From contig CANGYQ010000003.1 in assembly GCA_947458745.1 (NCBI GenBank), positions 1-64,000 on the forward strand: DNA of 64,000 bases, given 5' to 3'. This DNA comes from Bryobacteraceae bacterium. Lineage in GTDB: Bacteria > Acidobacteriota > Terriglobia > Bryobacterales > Bryobacteraceae. Each line of letters starts with the position of its first letter. The first letter of the stretch is position 1. Position numbers and translations under genes: made by a program. Below are positions 27,739 through 36,537 of the stretch, one piece after another. Under the pieces are notes generated by a model that was given only the letters and a program-made list of their open reading frames with translations, was not told where the DNA came from and did not search any database.

Positions 27739-29163
27739 ATGGATCGCCGGAGCTTTTTGTGGAACTGGGGTGGCGGGCTGGGCGGCATTGCTTTGGCTCA
27801 GATGCTGGGGCAGGAATCGCTGCTGGCGGACGCTCCGCCCAAGCCGCCAGCGGCGCTGAACGGCGGCATCCACCACCGGGCCAAGGCCAAGCGTGTCATC
27901 CAGCTGTTCATGTCCGGCGCGGCTAGCCAGTGCGACACCTTCGACTACAAGCCGCGGCTGATCTCCGAAGCCGGCAAGCCGTTCCAGCCGGGTGAAAAGG
28001 TAGAGCTGTTCCAAAGCAACCCGGGCGTTGTCATGCCCAGCCCGTGGGGCTGGAAGCAGTATGGGCAGAGCGGGAAATGGGTGAGCGATCTGTTTCCGCA
28101 TACCGCCCAGTGCGTGGATGAGATGGCATTCATTCACTCGCTCCGTTCCAAGTCGAACATCCACGGCCCGGCCACGTTCATGCAGAACACGGGCTTCATC
28201 CTGCCGGGCTTCCCCAGCGCCGGCTCCTGGCTCTCCTACGCGCTGGGCACGTTGAATGACAATCTGCCGGTCTTTGTCGTGCTGCCTGATCCGCGCGGTT
28301 TTCCGCCCAACGGGCCGGGCAACTGGACCGCCGGATTCCTGCCCGCCTCCCACCAAGCCACCACTATCCGCGTCGGCAGCCCCAACCCGATCTACGACCT
28401 GGAGCCGCCCGCTTCAGCCCGGTTCATCACCAAAGCCAGTGAGCTCGACGGCCTGGCGCTGCTTGAAAAGATCAACCGCGCCCACACGGCCGGACGCGAG
28501 GGCGATTCGCGGCTCGATGCTCGCATTGCGTCATACGAGATGGCTGCCCGGCTACAGTTAAGCGCGCCAGAGGTGCTGAATATCGACGGCGAATCGGAGG
28601 CCACCCGTAAGCTCTATGGCCTCGATCAGGAGATCACCGCCGACCTGGGCCGCCGCTGTTTGGTGGCCCGGCGGCTGATCGAACGCGGCGTAAGGTTTGT
28701 TCAGGTCTGGAGCGGGGCCGACAACGGTTTCCCGCGCCGCAACTGGGATAGTCACGAGAACCTGGCCAAGGATCACGGCGAACTGGGCACCGCACTGGAC
28801 CGGCCCGTGGCGGCGCTGCTGAAGGACTTGCAGGCCCGCGGACTACTGGATGACACGATCGTCCACTGGTCCACTGAGTTTGGAAGGATGCCGTGCAGCC
28901 AAGGCAGCAAGGGCCGGGATCACAACCCGTTCGGGTTTACCACCTGGCTGGCCGGGGGCGGCTTCAAGGGCGGGGTCAGCTATGGCGCGACGGACGAATG
29001 GTCATACAAGGCCGTGGAAAAGCCCGTCTACTGCTACGATGTGCACGCCACGATGCTGCATCTTTTGGGCATTGATCATCACAAGCTCAGCTATCGCAAC
29101 AACGGAATTGACCGGCGCCTCACCGATGTACACGGCGAACTGTTGCCGGAAGTGCTGGGCTAA
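27739..29163 (+). CDS. Tat-exported DUF1501 protein
   Basis: 474 residues. The N-terminus MDRRSFLWNWGGG is a twin-arginine signal. The core belongs to DUF1501, a family related to alkaline phosphatase/sulfatase folds: KAKRVIQLFMSGAASQCDTFD, LVARRLIERGVRFVQVWSG, HWSTEFGRMPCSQGSKGRDHNPFG-like stretch and MLHLLGIDHHKLSYR. DUF1501 genes nearly always follow a DUF1549/1553 gene, as here, and the pair is probably co-exported and works together. A second such pair is at 50557-55012. The biochemical activity is unknown. Confidence 0.93.
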   Translation: MDRRSFLWNWGGGLGGIALAQMLGQESLLADAPPKPPAALNGGIHHRAKAKRVIQLFMSGAASQCDTFDYKPRLISEAGKPFQPGEKVELFQSNPGVVMPSPWGWKQYGQSGKWVSDLFPHTAQCVDEMAFIHSLRSKSNIHGPATFMQNTGFILPGFPSAGSWLSYALGTLNDNLPVFVVLPDPRGFPPNGPGNWTAGFLPASHQATTIRVGSPNPIYDLEPPASARFITKASELDGLALLEKINRAHTAGREGDSRLDARIASYEMAARLQLSAPEVLNIDGESEATRKLYGLDQEITADLGRRCLVARRLIERGVRFVQVWSGADNGFPRRNWDSHENLAKDHGELGTALDRPVAALLKDLQARGLLDDTIVHWSTEFGRMPCSQGSKGRDHNPFGFTTWLAGGGFKGGVSYGATDEWSYKAVEKPVYCYDVHATMLHLLGIDHHKLSYRNNGIDRRLTDVHGELLPEVLG

Positions 29164-29188
29164 AGGGAACGAAACCGGCAGGAGGTAT

Positions 29189-29265
29189 TGGGGTGCCCTA
29201 CGGGGCTTGAACCCGTGACATCCGGAACCACAATCCGGCGCTCTACCAACTGAGCTAAGGGCACC
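29189..29265 (-). tRNA. tRNA-His (anticodon GTG)
   Basis: The minus strand folds into a full cloverleaf. The anticodon loop is TTGTGGT between CCGGA and TCCGG, giving GTG. The acceptor stem is GTGCCCT with AGGGCAC. An extra G at position -1 opposite C73 is the identity mark of tRNA-His, and CCA is encoded. The T-loop GTTCAAG is normal. Confidence 0.97.
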
Positions 29266-29381
29266 ACAACCTTTTCCAAGTTTATCAGCATCGCCGGGCT
29301 GATTCCAAGTCCTTTCGATTGCCCCGGCCGATCAGGCCGAACAGTCTGGTGAATTTCGGGGAATCTGCCGGTAACCACGAA

Positions 29382-30122
29382 ATGAGCCGAAAAGCCAGCC
29401 CGACTTGGTTGTGGAAGATTGCCCTCTGTTTGGCATCAGCCAGTCTGGGTAGCTGCGGCCGGGGCATTCTCTCCGAACAACCGCCCATCCGCATCACCGC
29501 TGGGCAAGTTCGTCTCCCACTGGCCAACCTCCGCCAGGATGGCATCTACGAGGGTGCGGCCATCGAACTGATGGAGAAAGCGGCGGAGCGGTTGGGCCGC
29601 CGGTTGCAATGGGTCGTGGCGGAGGACCTGGACAAAGCGCTCGATGAGCGTCTGGTGGACGTTGTCGCACTGGCTTCCTTGAACCCGGAGCGGCGGCGGC
29701 GCCCGGGCGTCACCGAGCCTTGGTTTGAAGACACGCTGGTGATCGTCAGCCGCGCGGACCGCCCCTCAAGAGCATGGACGCACTGGCCGGGCGCCGCGTG
29801 GTGATCCGCTTGGGGGCGGGCCGTCACCTACGCCCGCGATGGCGAGCAGGCGATCGCGGAAGCCACGTCCTAGCGCTTCGACGCCATGGACTGCCAGATG
29901 CTGGTGATGGATGGCTATGAAGCCACGGCCGCCATCCGCCGTTTGCCCGATACGTATCCTCGCACCCCGATCATCGCCCTGACCGCCAATGCTTCAGAGG
30001 AAGACCGCCAGCGTTGCCTGGACGCCGACATGGACGACTACTTGAGCAAGCCGGTCCACATCAAGGATCTGCACGGCAAGTTGAGCCGCTGGCAACACGA
30101 AGCCCAACGCCAGGCCCAGTAG
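29382..30122 (+). pseudogene. hybrid sensor kinase remnant: binding domain fused to receiver by internal deletion
   Basis: Two ends of one gene remain. The first 125 residues have a lipoprotein-like signal (ASLGSC) and a bacterial extracellular solute-binding family 3 domain (GIYEGAAIELMEKAAERLGR, TEPWFEDTLVIVSR). Near 29765 the frame shifts by one; the matching text continues as LKSMDALAGRRVVIRLGAG. At about 29820 it jumps into the middle of a receiver domain (VTYARDGEQAIAEA), meets a stop at 29871, then goes on through DCQMLVMDGYEATAAIRR to PIIALTANASEEDR and the Lys of YLSKPVHI. The rest of the binding domain, the membrane helix and the whole kinase core are missing. Confidence 0.85.
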
Positions 30123-30180
30123 CGTCCGTCACCCAGATTGATGACTATGCGAGGGCCTCTGAGAAAAAGGCAGGCGCGGA

Positions 30181-30321
30181 GCGGCCCGGTGTGGCGCCGT
30201 CTGCAGCGGGACTTTCAGTCCCGACGGTTCAGCGCAGCCGCCTCAAACCAGAGCCCATTCCCGCCTGCCCTCGCCCCGAGGCGGCATGAATTCTGCTTGC
30301 AGGGGCTGCAGCCTGTGCCAC
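30181..30321 (-). repeat. dispersed repeat, copy 1
   Basis: Read on the minus strand, this 141-base block resembles 44046-44194 along its length. Shared blocks include CTGAAAGTCCCGCTGCA, CCGCCTCGGGG and CACACCGGGCCGC in the same order. It contains the small hairpin GGGACTGAAAGTCCC. It fills the gap between the dead sensor kinase and dgt. Confidence 0.75.
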
Positions 30322-30348
30322 CACCGAATCGTCAGAATTGCTGACGAA

Positions 30349-31488
30349 CTAGCAGATCAGGTGCTGGAATACGCGATCGAAATAGCCGTCGGTCATGCCC
30401 GCAATGTAGTCACAGACGGCCCGATGCAGCGGAACCTTGGAGACGCCGTCCACGTAGCCCGGCGGCAGATGTTCCGGGTGGTCCAGGAAAAACTGGAACA
30501 GGACGCCGATCGCTTCCTGGCAGCGCGTCCGCTCCACCACCAGTTCCGGTGATTCGTACACCCGCGTATGGAGAAACTGCTTCAGTGCGACGCCCGTCCG
30601 GGCCGCCTCCGGCGAGAAACAGGCCAACCGCCGGTTGAACCGCCGGACATCCTCCACCGTTCGCACTCCGGCCTGCCGGACCGCGGCGGCGGTACCCTCA
30701 ATCAGCCCGCCTACCAGCAGATTCACCAACCGCCGCAGCATCTCCTGAAACTGGAGCCGCTCGGAAGCCGCCGGAAAATGCGTCTCGCAATCGTCCAGCA
30801 ACTCGCCAATCACCGGGATCGCCGCGCCCAATTCGCTCAGCGTAAAGAACCCGGCCGTATAGGCATCGTCCAGGTCGGCCGTGTTGTAGGCGGCTTCATC
30901 GGCCAGATCGATCAGTTGCGCCTCCACGGGCGGCTTCTGTCCGGGAAGATACTCATCCAGCGCCGGAATCGCGCCCGGCTCCAATTCCTGCGAGTGCTTG
31001 ACGATGCCCTCGCGGACCTCAAACGACAGGTTCAGACCCGGAAAAAGGGCATAGCGCTGCTCGAAGACTTCCACCAAACGCAACGCTTGGATGTTGTGAT
31101 TGAAGCGAAGCCCAAGCCGCTGCATTTGGCGGTCCAGTTCCTCTTCACCGGCGTGAGCGAACGGAGGATGGCCAATGTCGTGCACCAGTGCCAAGGCCTC
31201 GGTTAAATCTTCGTCCAGTTGCAAGGCTCCGGCCACCGTGCGGGAGATCTGCGCCACCTCGATGGTGTGGGTCAGCCGGTTGCGGAAATGGTCGGAATAA
31301 CCGGCGCCGAAGACCTGAGTCTTGTTCTCCAGACGCCGGAAGGCCCGGGTATGGATTATGCGGTCCCGGTCCCGCTGAAAGTCGGACCGGTATGGGTGGG
31401 GAGTTTCGGGATAGCGCCGCCCGCGGCTTGCTTCGGGAGGGAAGCGAAGCCACCCAATGGCAGCTGGGCTCAGATTATTTGACGTCAC
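30349..31488 (-). CDS. dgt: deoxyguanosinetriphosphate triphosphohydrolase-like protein
   Basis: 379 residues. It hydrolyses dNTPs to deoxynucleoside and triphosphate and so helps to set dNTP pools. The HD-domain metal residues are visible: RLTHTIEVAQ (His74), LVHDIGHPPFAHAGEEEL (His103-Asp104 and the following histidine), and a later Asp in DLADEAAYNTADLDD. The N-terminal RSDFQRDRDRIIHTRAFRRLENKTQVF is the family signature. The length matches the shorter, type 2 subfamily. The start overlaps the end of the upstream TPR gene by 14 bases, so they are co-transcribed. Confidence 0.94.
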   Translation of the reverse strand: MTSNNLSPAAIGWLRFPPEASRGRRYPETPHPYRSDFQRDRDRIIHTRAFRRLENKTQVFGAGYSDHFRNRLTHTIEVAQISRTVAGALQLDEDLTEALALVHDIGHPPFAHAGEEELDRQMQRLGLRFNHNIQALRLVEVFEQRYALFPGLNLSFEVREGIVKHSQELEPGAIPALDEYLPGQKPPVEAQLIDLADEAAYNTADLDDAYTAGFFTLSELGAAIPVIGELLDDCETHFPAASERLQFQEMLRRLVNLLVGGLIEGTAAAVRQAGVRTVEDVRRFNRRLACFSPEAARTGVALKQFLHTRVYESPELVVERTRCQEAIGVLFQFFLDHPEHLPPGYVDGVSKVPLHRAVCDYIAGMTDGYFDRVFQHLIC

Positions 31489-32173
31489 CGAGAGCGTTGA
31501 TGGCCGCCCGGCTGACCGCGGCGCGGTCGGAACGGAGCGGTTCCAGCAGCTTCTTGGCCTCAGCCGGCTTGTTGGGGGTCAGCAAACGGCCCAGGGCAAT
31601 CTGCGCTTGTTCCTTGGACACAAACGCGGAGGGCTTGTCGATTAAGCCGCGGTACACCGCCTCGGCCTCAGACATCTTGTTCTGCGCGGCAAAGACCTGC
31701 GCCAGAGCCATCTTGGCACTTGAGGCAATCTCGGCTTGGCCGCCGTCGGCCACTTCCTTCAAGAACTTTTCCGCATCGGCCCACTTGGCCCCGTTGGCCG
31801 CCTGGACTCCCAGGAAGTACTTGGCCACCTGACCCTCATCAGAAGAGCCATACTTGGCCACCACTTCTGCGAAAGCCTTGCCTGCCGCCCGCTCCTTGTC
31901 CGCTTCCGTGGCGTACGGAGGCGTCACCCCCGGCTGCTGAGACGGGCCCGCCTGCGCGGCTTGCACCAAGTACGCTTTAGCCAGTAGTTCCTGACGGGAC
32001 GCCTTCTGCGTCTGCATGTAATAGTAGCCGCCGGCGCCCAACAGCACGACCGCCGCCGCGATGATGCCGTAAAGGCCCATCTGCTTGCGATGACCAGCCA
32101 AAAAATCGACGCCATGACCGATCTCTTCCACAAAGTGGTCGGTCTTCAGCTCTTTCCGGGTGAGTTTATCCAT
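31475..32173 (-). CDS. membrane-anchored tetratricopeptide protein
   Basis: 232 residues. One membrane helix (about 33-53, YGIIAAAVVLLGAGGYYY) follows a short cytosolic N-terminus, with a TPR-like helical domain outside: AGKAFAEVVAKYGSSDEGQVAKYFLG, AKMALAQVFAAQNKMSEAEAVYRG. This layout recalls YfgM, an accessory SecYEG partner in Gammaproteobacteria, but the resemblance is of architecture, not clear sequence. It lies upstream of and overlaps dgt. The 145 bases before the next terminator hold no gene. Confidence 0.8.
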   Translation of the reverse strand: MDKLTRKELKTDHFVEEIGHGVDFLAGHRKQMGLYGIIAAAVVLLGAGGYYYMQTQKASRQELLAKAYLVQAAQAGPSQQPGVTPPYATEADKERAAGKAFAEVVAKYGSSDEGQVAKYFLGVQAANGAKWADAEKFLKEVADGGQAEIASSAKMALAQVFAAQNKMSEAEAVYRGLIDKPSAFVSKEQAQIALGRLLTPNKPAEAKKLLEPLRSDRAAVSRAAINALGDVK

Positions 32174-32318
32174 GGATGCTTCAACAAAGGCGGGGGATAC
32201 CGCTCAACACTTCAGTTTAGCACGGGCCGCCCGAACGCGGGCAGCCCGCTCGAGTACAAGATATTGCCCGTCCGTCAGCGGAACTTTCGCCAGCCCCGCG
32301 CCGCCTGCATACAAAACG

Positions 32319-32350
32319 AAAAAACGCGGTGGGCTTGAATACCCACCGCG
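32319..32350 (-). terminator. intrinsic terminator after the STAS gene
   Basis: On the minus strand a perfect 9-base stem (CGCGGTGGG and CCCACCGCG) with an 8-base loop is followed by six T, then CGTTTTG. It lies 46 bases after the STAS stop codon. It isolates the anti-sigma pair from the TPR/dgt unit. Confidence 0.9.
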
Positions 32351-32395
32351 ATTCGTCAAATCAACCTTCGGTAACCGCCAGCCAGCGGCCGAATT

Positions 32396-32740
32396 CTATT
32401 GGAAGCTGCGGACCCCTTCGGCTTCGTCGTCAAACACTTCAAACACGGTGTATAGCTTGGTGATCTGCAGCAGATCCTTCACGCGCTTGTTCAAGCCCAG
32501 CAACTTCAGCATGCCACCGTGGTTGGTGATGGTGGTAAAGCCGCTCACCATCTCGCCGATGCCAGAGCTGTCGATGTACGACACATCGCCCAGGTTGAGC
32601 AGCAGCTTCTTGTGGCCTTGGCTGGCCAGATCGCGCACCATGTCGCGGAAGGCACTGGAGCCTTCGCCAAGGGTGATGCGCCCGGAAGCGTCAATCACCG
32701 TTACATCGCCAACCTGGCGGGTAGTCATATTCAAGCTCAT
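32396..32740 (-). CDS. STAS-domain anti-sigma factor antagonist
   Basis: 114 residues, a single STAS domain of the SpoIIAA/RsbV type. The phosphorylation motif is YIDSSGIGEMVSG (Ser58 or Ser59). When unphosphorylated, such proteins bind the anti-sigma kinase and free its sigma factor. A kinase of the matching type is 70 bases upstream on the same strand. No sigma factor or PP2C phosphatase is in the window. Confidence 0.92.
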   Translation of the reverse strand: MSLNMTTRQVGDVTVIDASGRITLGEGSSAFRDMVRDLASQGHKKLLLNLGDVSYIDSSGIGEMVSGFTTITNHGGMLKLLGLNKRVKDLLQITKLYTVFEVFDDEAEGVRSFQ

Positions 32741-32810
32741 TCGATCAATGTCTCCTCAAACCAAATTAGACTGCGTAAGCCCACAATTTGTGCCCGCAGG
32801 CACGGCAGGC

Positions 32811-33257
32811 TTATTGGGGCAGATGTTTCACCAGCCGGACTTCGGTTCCCTGGGGCTCCCGCTTCCGTACCGCGAACTCGTCAACAAAAGCGCGAATTAA
32901 CAGGATACCGCGCCCGGACTGCTTCAGGATGTTCTCTTCCGCCAGTGGGTCGGGGACATCCATCACCGCAAAGCCGTCCCCTTCGTCTCCCACCAACACT
33001 TCCAGCGATTTCTCGCCCACCCCCACCCGAAGGTGAACTTTCTTCTTCGTGCTGTACCGGTTACCGTGTACAACTGCATTCGCTACGCATTCCCGAATAG
33101 CCATACCCAGGCCCGGGATATCATCCTCGTCGATTCCCAGGCGTTGCGCTGCCTCAGTTACTAGTGCCTCCGCCGTGTCGATCGTTTCAAGCGTCGAATC
33201 GAGCAGATGTTCGCTTGATGCGGGACCAGCGGCTGCCGTGAAATCCTGAGGTGCCAT
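32811..33257 (-). CDS. RsbW/SpoIIAB-type anti-sigma serine kinase
   Basis: 148 residues from ATG at 33257; a GTG at 33278 would add seven residues, and neither start has a clear ribosome binding site. It is a GHKL ATPase: IRECVANAVVHGNRYS (N box), GDEGDGFAVMDVPDP (G1), SGRGILLIRAFVDEF (G2). It phosphorylates its STAS partner and sequesters a sigma factor. The order kinase then STAS is the reverse of rsbV-rsbW. Confidence 0.92.
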   Translation of the reverse strand: MAPQDFTAAAGPASSEHLLDSTLETIDTAEALVTEAAQRLGIDEDDIPGLGMAIRECVANAVVHGNRYSTKKKVHLRVGVGEKSLEVLVGDEGDGFAVMDVPDPLAEENILKQSGRGILLIRAFVDEFAVRKREPQGTEVRLVKHLPQ

Positions 33258-33374
33258 GGCTAATCGTTGAATTGCCACGATAGTTGATCTATCGCCCGGA
33301 AGTCAAGGAGCGAACTGGTTTTGGGGTACTGGTCTCCCGGCAACGCGAGTAGAATAACTGCGGGAGAGGCAGAT

Positions 33375-34022
33375 ATGCGACGTTGGCTGATCTCGGGGAC
33401 CTTGGTTCTGGCAGTGTTGCTGGGCATCGTATGGTGGGGCGGTCCGCTGGAGTTTATCCTCGGCGGAGCGCTGATCAACGCCGGTTACCGCTTGCAGGAC
33501 CGTCTGCCTTCCTATGACTTCAATCACGCCGAACTGACGGCCACCCAAGTCTGGAATGAATTCCTCCGGCAGAACCGGATGGCTTCCTCCGTCCGGACCC
33601 TGTTTCCCCGTTCCAGCCGCCATCCCGTCGTTGCCATGGTCACTTGCATGGACGGTCGCCTGGACACCAACGAAATCGCCGGCGACACCCGGCGTTACTA
33701 CTACATCATCCGGACCGCTGGGTCGGTGCTGGCGGAAAAGGAAGAAGAGATGCTGGAACTGGCGGTCGAAAATGGCGTCAAGGTGGTGGTGTTCACCACG
33801 CACACCGATTGCGCCGCCGAGAAAGCCGCCCAGGATCCGGCGCAGCGCGCCAAGTACCCGCAACTAACCCGCGCCGTGTCTGAACGCCGCATCCGGCTCC
33901 AGGAATTTCTGGTGCGCCCGCTAATCCAGGAACGGATCCGGCAGGGCGAGCTGCTGGTGAAGCTCATGGACCTGGACACCCGCAACGAGCGCGCCATCCC
34001 CCGCGACTTTTCGCAGCCCTAA
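33375..34022 (+). CDS. membrane-anchored beta-carbonic anhydrase-like protein
   Basis: 215 residues from ATG at 33375, behind GGGAGAGG. A hydrophobic N-terminus (WLISGTLVLAVLLGIVWWGG) lacks a clear cleavage site, so it is likely a membrane anchor with the enzyme outside. The beta-carbonic anhydrase ligands are all present: Cys91 and the Asp93-Arg95 pair in CMDGR, and His143/Cys146 in HTDC. The family interconverts CO2 and bicarbonate. The sequence between is unusual (IRTAGSVLAEKEEEM in place of IRNAGG...), so activity is likely but unproved. The gene is divergent from the anti-sigma kinase. Confidence 0.82.
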   Translation: MRRWLISGTLVLAVLLGIVWWGGPLEFILGGALINAGYRLQDRLPSYDFNHAELTATQVWNEFLRQNRMASSVRTLFPRSSRHPVVAMVTCMDGRLDTNEIAGDTRRYYYIIRTAGSVLAEKEEEMLELAVENGVKVVVFTTHTDCAAEKAAQDPAQRAKYPQLTRAVSERRIRLQEFLVRPLIQERIRQGELLVKLMDLDTRNERAIPRDFSQP

Positions 34023-34133
34023 ACGCAGTTCGATACTGGGTGCATCAGTGCCGTCAGCCCCGCCGCCATTCAGGTCCGTCAGGCCACCGTCGAGTTCCTT
34101 GCTGCACCGCTGACCTGCAATCCTCGATGGTGA

Positions 34134-34889
34134 CTATCCGCAATGGTCAAACAAGTGCTGGAAATAGCGCTCCGGCGCGTCCAGAAAGCCCTTGGTGACC
34201 CGGTAATGCTCCGTGTCCTGATAGGCGATGGGCACAATCTGGCCGCCATCAAAGCTATAGATATGAGCCCCCGGATAAGCCAGGATGATTGGCGAATGCG
34301 TCGCAATAATGAACTGCGCCCGGCCGGATGAGGCTAGGTCATGGAGGATGGTCAGAAACGCCAACTGCCGCTGCGGCGACAATGCCGCTTCGGGTTCGTC
34401 CAACAGGTAGATGCCGTTCTCGAACATGTTCTCAAACAGAGACAGGAAGCTCTCGCCATGAGACTGCGCATGCAGGCTCCGGCCGCCGTAGCGCGCAAAC
34501 GCGCGCGGATCGTCCTCGGCCAGCCGGTCAATGTAGCTGGCGAAGTTGAAAAAGCTTTCGGCGCGGAGAAAGAAGCCCTGCGTGATCTTGGGCGACCAAG
34601 ATAGCTTCGTGGCCTTGGCCAGCAGCGGCGGCTCCTCCAGCAGTTCTTCGGCGACGCTTCGTTGCCGCACCCGGTGGTTGCGGCTGCCGCCTTCCAGATC
34701 AAAGCCGCAATGGAAAGCGATGGTCTCCAGCAGGGTCGACTTGCCGGAGCCGTTCTCCCCTACCAGCATCGTCACCGCTGACGGGAAAGCTAGCCTGAGG
34801 TCGCGCGAGAACACCGGCACCGTGGCCGGAAACTGCCCCGCGAGTAACAACCCGACTTCCACCCGGACCTCGCGGAGAAATGGCTTCAT
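34134..34889 (-). CDS. AAA/ABC-type ATPase (COG3910-like)
   Basis: 251 residues from ATG at 34889 (MKPFLREVRVEVG); the frame is open further upstream but reads non-coding sequence. Walker A is GENGSGKST (44-52), Walker B is IYLLDEPEAALSP, and the switch histidine is in IIATHSPIILAYPG. There is no coiled-coil insert or nuclease domain, unlike OLD or RecF proteins. Stand-alone proteins of this type are common and poorly known. The neighbours give no hint of function. Confidence 0.85.
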   Translation of the reverse strand: MKPFLREVRVEVGLLLAGQFPATVPVFSRDLRLAFPSAVTMLVGENGSGKSTLLETIAFHCGFDLEGGSRNHRVRQRSVAEELLEEPPLLAKATKLSWSPKITQGFFLRAESFFNFASYIDRLAEDDPRAFARYGGRSLHAQSHGESFLSLFENMFENGIYLLDEPEAALSPQRQLAFLTILHDLASSGRAQFIIATHSPIILAYPGAHIYSFDGGQIVPIAYQDTEHYRVTKGFLDAPERYFQHLFDHCG

Positions 34890-34986
34890 GGCACCCACGG
34901 GCTCAGAGTAGCGTGATTGATGCCGCGCGAGACTCCCGCTGCGGGCGACTGCCTTGGCGGCGAGTCCGGATGCTACACTACCGCCC

Positions 34987-36423
34987 ATGTTCCTCCCGCT
35001 TTTCCTGGCTCTCAGCTCCATTGCCTTGGCCCAAGCGCCTCCGGATACGGACCGGCTGGTTGAGGATCTGCTGCGCGACTGGCAGGTGCCCGGCGTGGCC
35101 CTGGGCATCGTCAAGGATGGCGCGGTGATCCACCAGCAGGGCTATGGGCTGCGCGATGCCGAAAGGAAGCTGCCCGTCACCACCAAAAGCGTCTTCGCCT
35201 ACGGATCCATCACCAAAAGCCTCACCGTGCTGCTGCTCCATTCGCTCGCCGCCGAAGGCAAGCTCGAATGGGACTCGCCCGTCCGTGATCAGTTGCCGGG
35301 CTTCAAATTGTCCGACCCGGTAGCCTCGGAGCGGGCCACGCCGCGGGATCTGGTCAGCCACCGCACCGGCATGCCCCGGCACGATCTGATCTGGGTGGTG
35401 CCGCAACCGCCTTCTCGCGAGGATCTGCTGACAAGGCTGCGTTATCTCCCGGCCTCAGCCGACTTCCGTACCACTTACCAATACAACAACCTGATGTTCA
35501 TGACCGCGGGAATGTTAGGCGCACGTGCCGCCGGGTCCAGTTGGGAGCAGGCCGTCCGCAGCCGCGTCCTGGAGCCGCTGGGTTTGAACAACGTCGCCGC
35601 CACCTATGCCGAAGCCGCGCTCAAGCCGGAGGTCGTACAACCCTACAGCCTGAAAGACGAGAGCTTTGAGAAGCTGCCGGTCACCCCCGGCCTGGACATC
35701 ATCGCCCCAGCCGGTTCCAGCGCCGGCTCCATTGAGGATCTCACCCAGTACCTGCTGGCCCACATGAACTCCGGCGTCCGCAACGGCCAGCCCGCACTGC
35801 CGGCCACGTTCTTTGAAGCCATGCGCACTCCGCACACGCCCATGCCCGCCACTGGAACTTACTCTCCTTTCACCGCGCCTCAGCACTACGGCATGGGACT
35901 GTTCATTGGCGAATACCAGGGCCGCCGCATGATCCATCACACCGGTACCATCAGCGGCTATCACGCCATGATGTGGTGGCTTCCCCAAGAGAAGATCGGC
36001 ATCACGGTGCTGCTCAACCGCGTGGAACGCGCTGTGCCCCACATCCTCTGCCTGACACTGGCGGATCGCCTGCTGGGCCTCAAAGCAACGGACTGGAGCG
36101 CGGTCTACAAACAGAACGTGCCGCCTCCACCCGCGCCCTTGAAGCAGGTGAATGGCACCAGCCCCGGCCACCCAATGGACCACTACACCGGCCGCTTCAG
36201 CCATCCCGGCTACGGCCCGGTGATCGTCACCACCAACGCCACCGGCCTCACCCTGGACCGCTCCGGGGCCAAGCTCAACCTGAAGCACTGGCACTACGAC
36301 ACCTTCGCCGCCGCCCGTGAGCGCGTCAGCTTCTTGACCGACGCCGACGGCACCGTGTCCACAGTGCGCCTCAAGCTGGAACCCGCCGTTCCCGAGATTG
36401 AGTTTGTGCGGGTGAAGCAGTAG
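34987..36423 (+). CDS. secreted class C beta-lactamase-fold serine hydrolase
   Basis: 478 residues with a signal peptide (MFLPLFLALSSIALAQA). The beta-lactamase/penicillin-binding fold is shown by the SxxK motif GSITKS (Ser74, Lys77), the YxN motif around YQYNNLM, and the late HHTGTISGYHA that replaces KTG. The C-terminal 100 residues resemble DUF3471 (HYTGRFSHPGYGPVIV). Most members are esterases, peptidases or amidases rather than antibiotic-resistance enzymes, so resistance should not be assumed. Confidence 0.9.
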   Translation: MFLPLFLALSSIALAQAPPDTDRLVEDLLRDWQVPGVALGIVKDGAVIHQQGYGLRDAERKLPVTTKSVFAYGSITKSLTVLLLHSLAAEGKLEWDSPVRDQLPGFKLSDPVASERATPRDLVSHRTGMPRHDLIWVVPQPPSREDLLTRLRYLPASADFRTTYQYNNLMFMTAGMLGARAAGSSWEQAVRSRVLEPLGLNNVAATYAEAALKPEVVQPYSLKDESFEKLPVTPGLDIIAPAGSSAGSIEDLTQYLLAHMNSGVRNGQPALPATFFEAMRTPHTPMPATGTYSPFTAPQHYGMGLFIGEYQGRRMIHHTGTISGYHAMMWWLPQEKIGITVLLNRVERAVPHILCLTLADRLLGLKATDWSAVYKQNVPPPPAPLKQVNGTSPGHPMDHYTGRFSHPGYGPVIVTTNATGLTLDRSGAKLNLKHWHYDTFAAARERVSFLTDADGTVSTVRLKLEPAVPEIEFVRVKQ

Positions 36424-36429
36424 CGCGTC

Positions 36430-36500
36430 GAAGGAAGCCCGCTCCCTCGCGGTCACGGCTCGGTCGCGCGCACACCCTTACCGAGCCGCGCGCGCCAAGC
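36430..36500. repeat. palindromic GC-rich repeat element
   Basis: Between the hydrolase gene and a dead cytochrome gene lies CGGCTCGGT (36456-36464) and its inverted copy ACCGAGCCG (36480-36488), flanked by a CG-alternating tract. It resembles REP-type intergenic palindromes. No second copy was found in the window, so its repeat nature is inferred from form only. Confidence 0.4.
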
Positions 36501-36537
36501 AAGCGGTTTTGCCGGCCATCACGGCTGCCGGAAAGCC

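Noticed and set aside
34987..36423. Antibiotic-resistance beta-lactamase
   Set aside because: Only the fold is shared; the KTG box is replaced and a DUF3471-like domain is attached, so resistance cannot be claimed.
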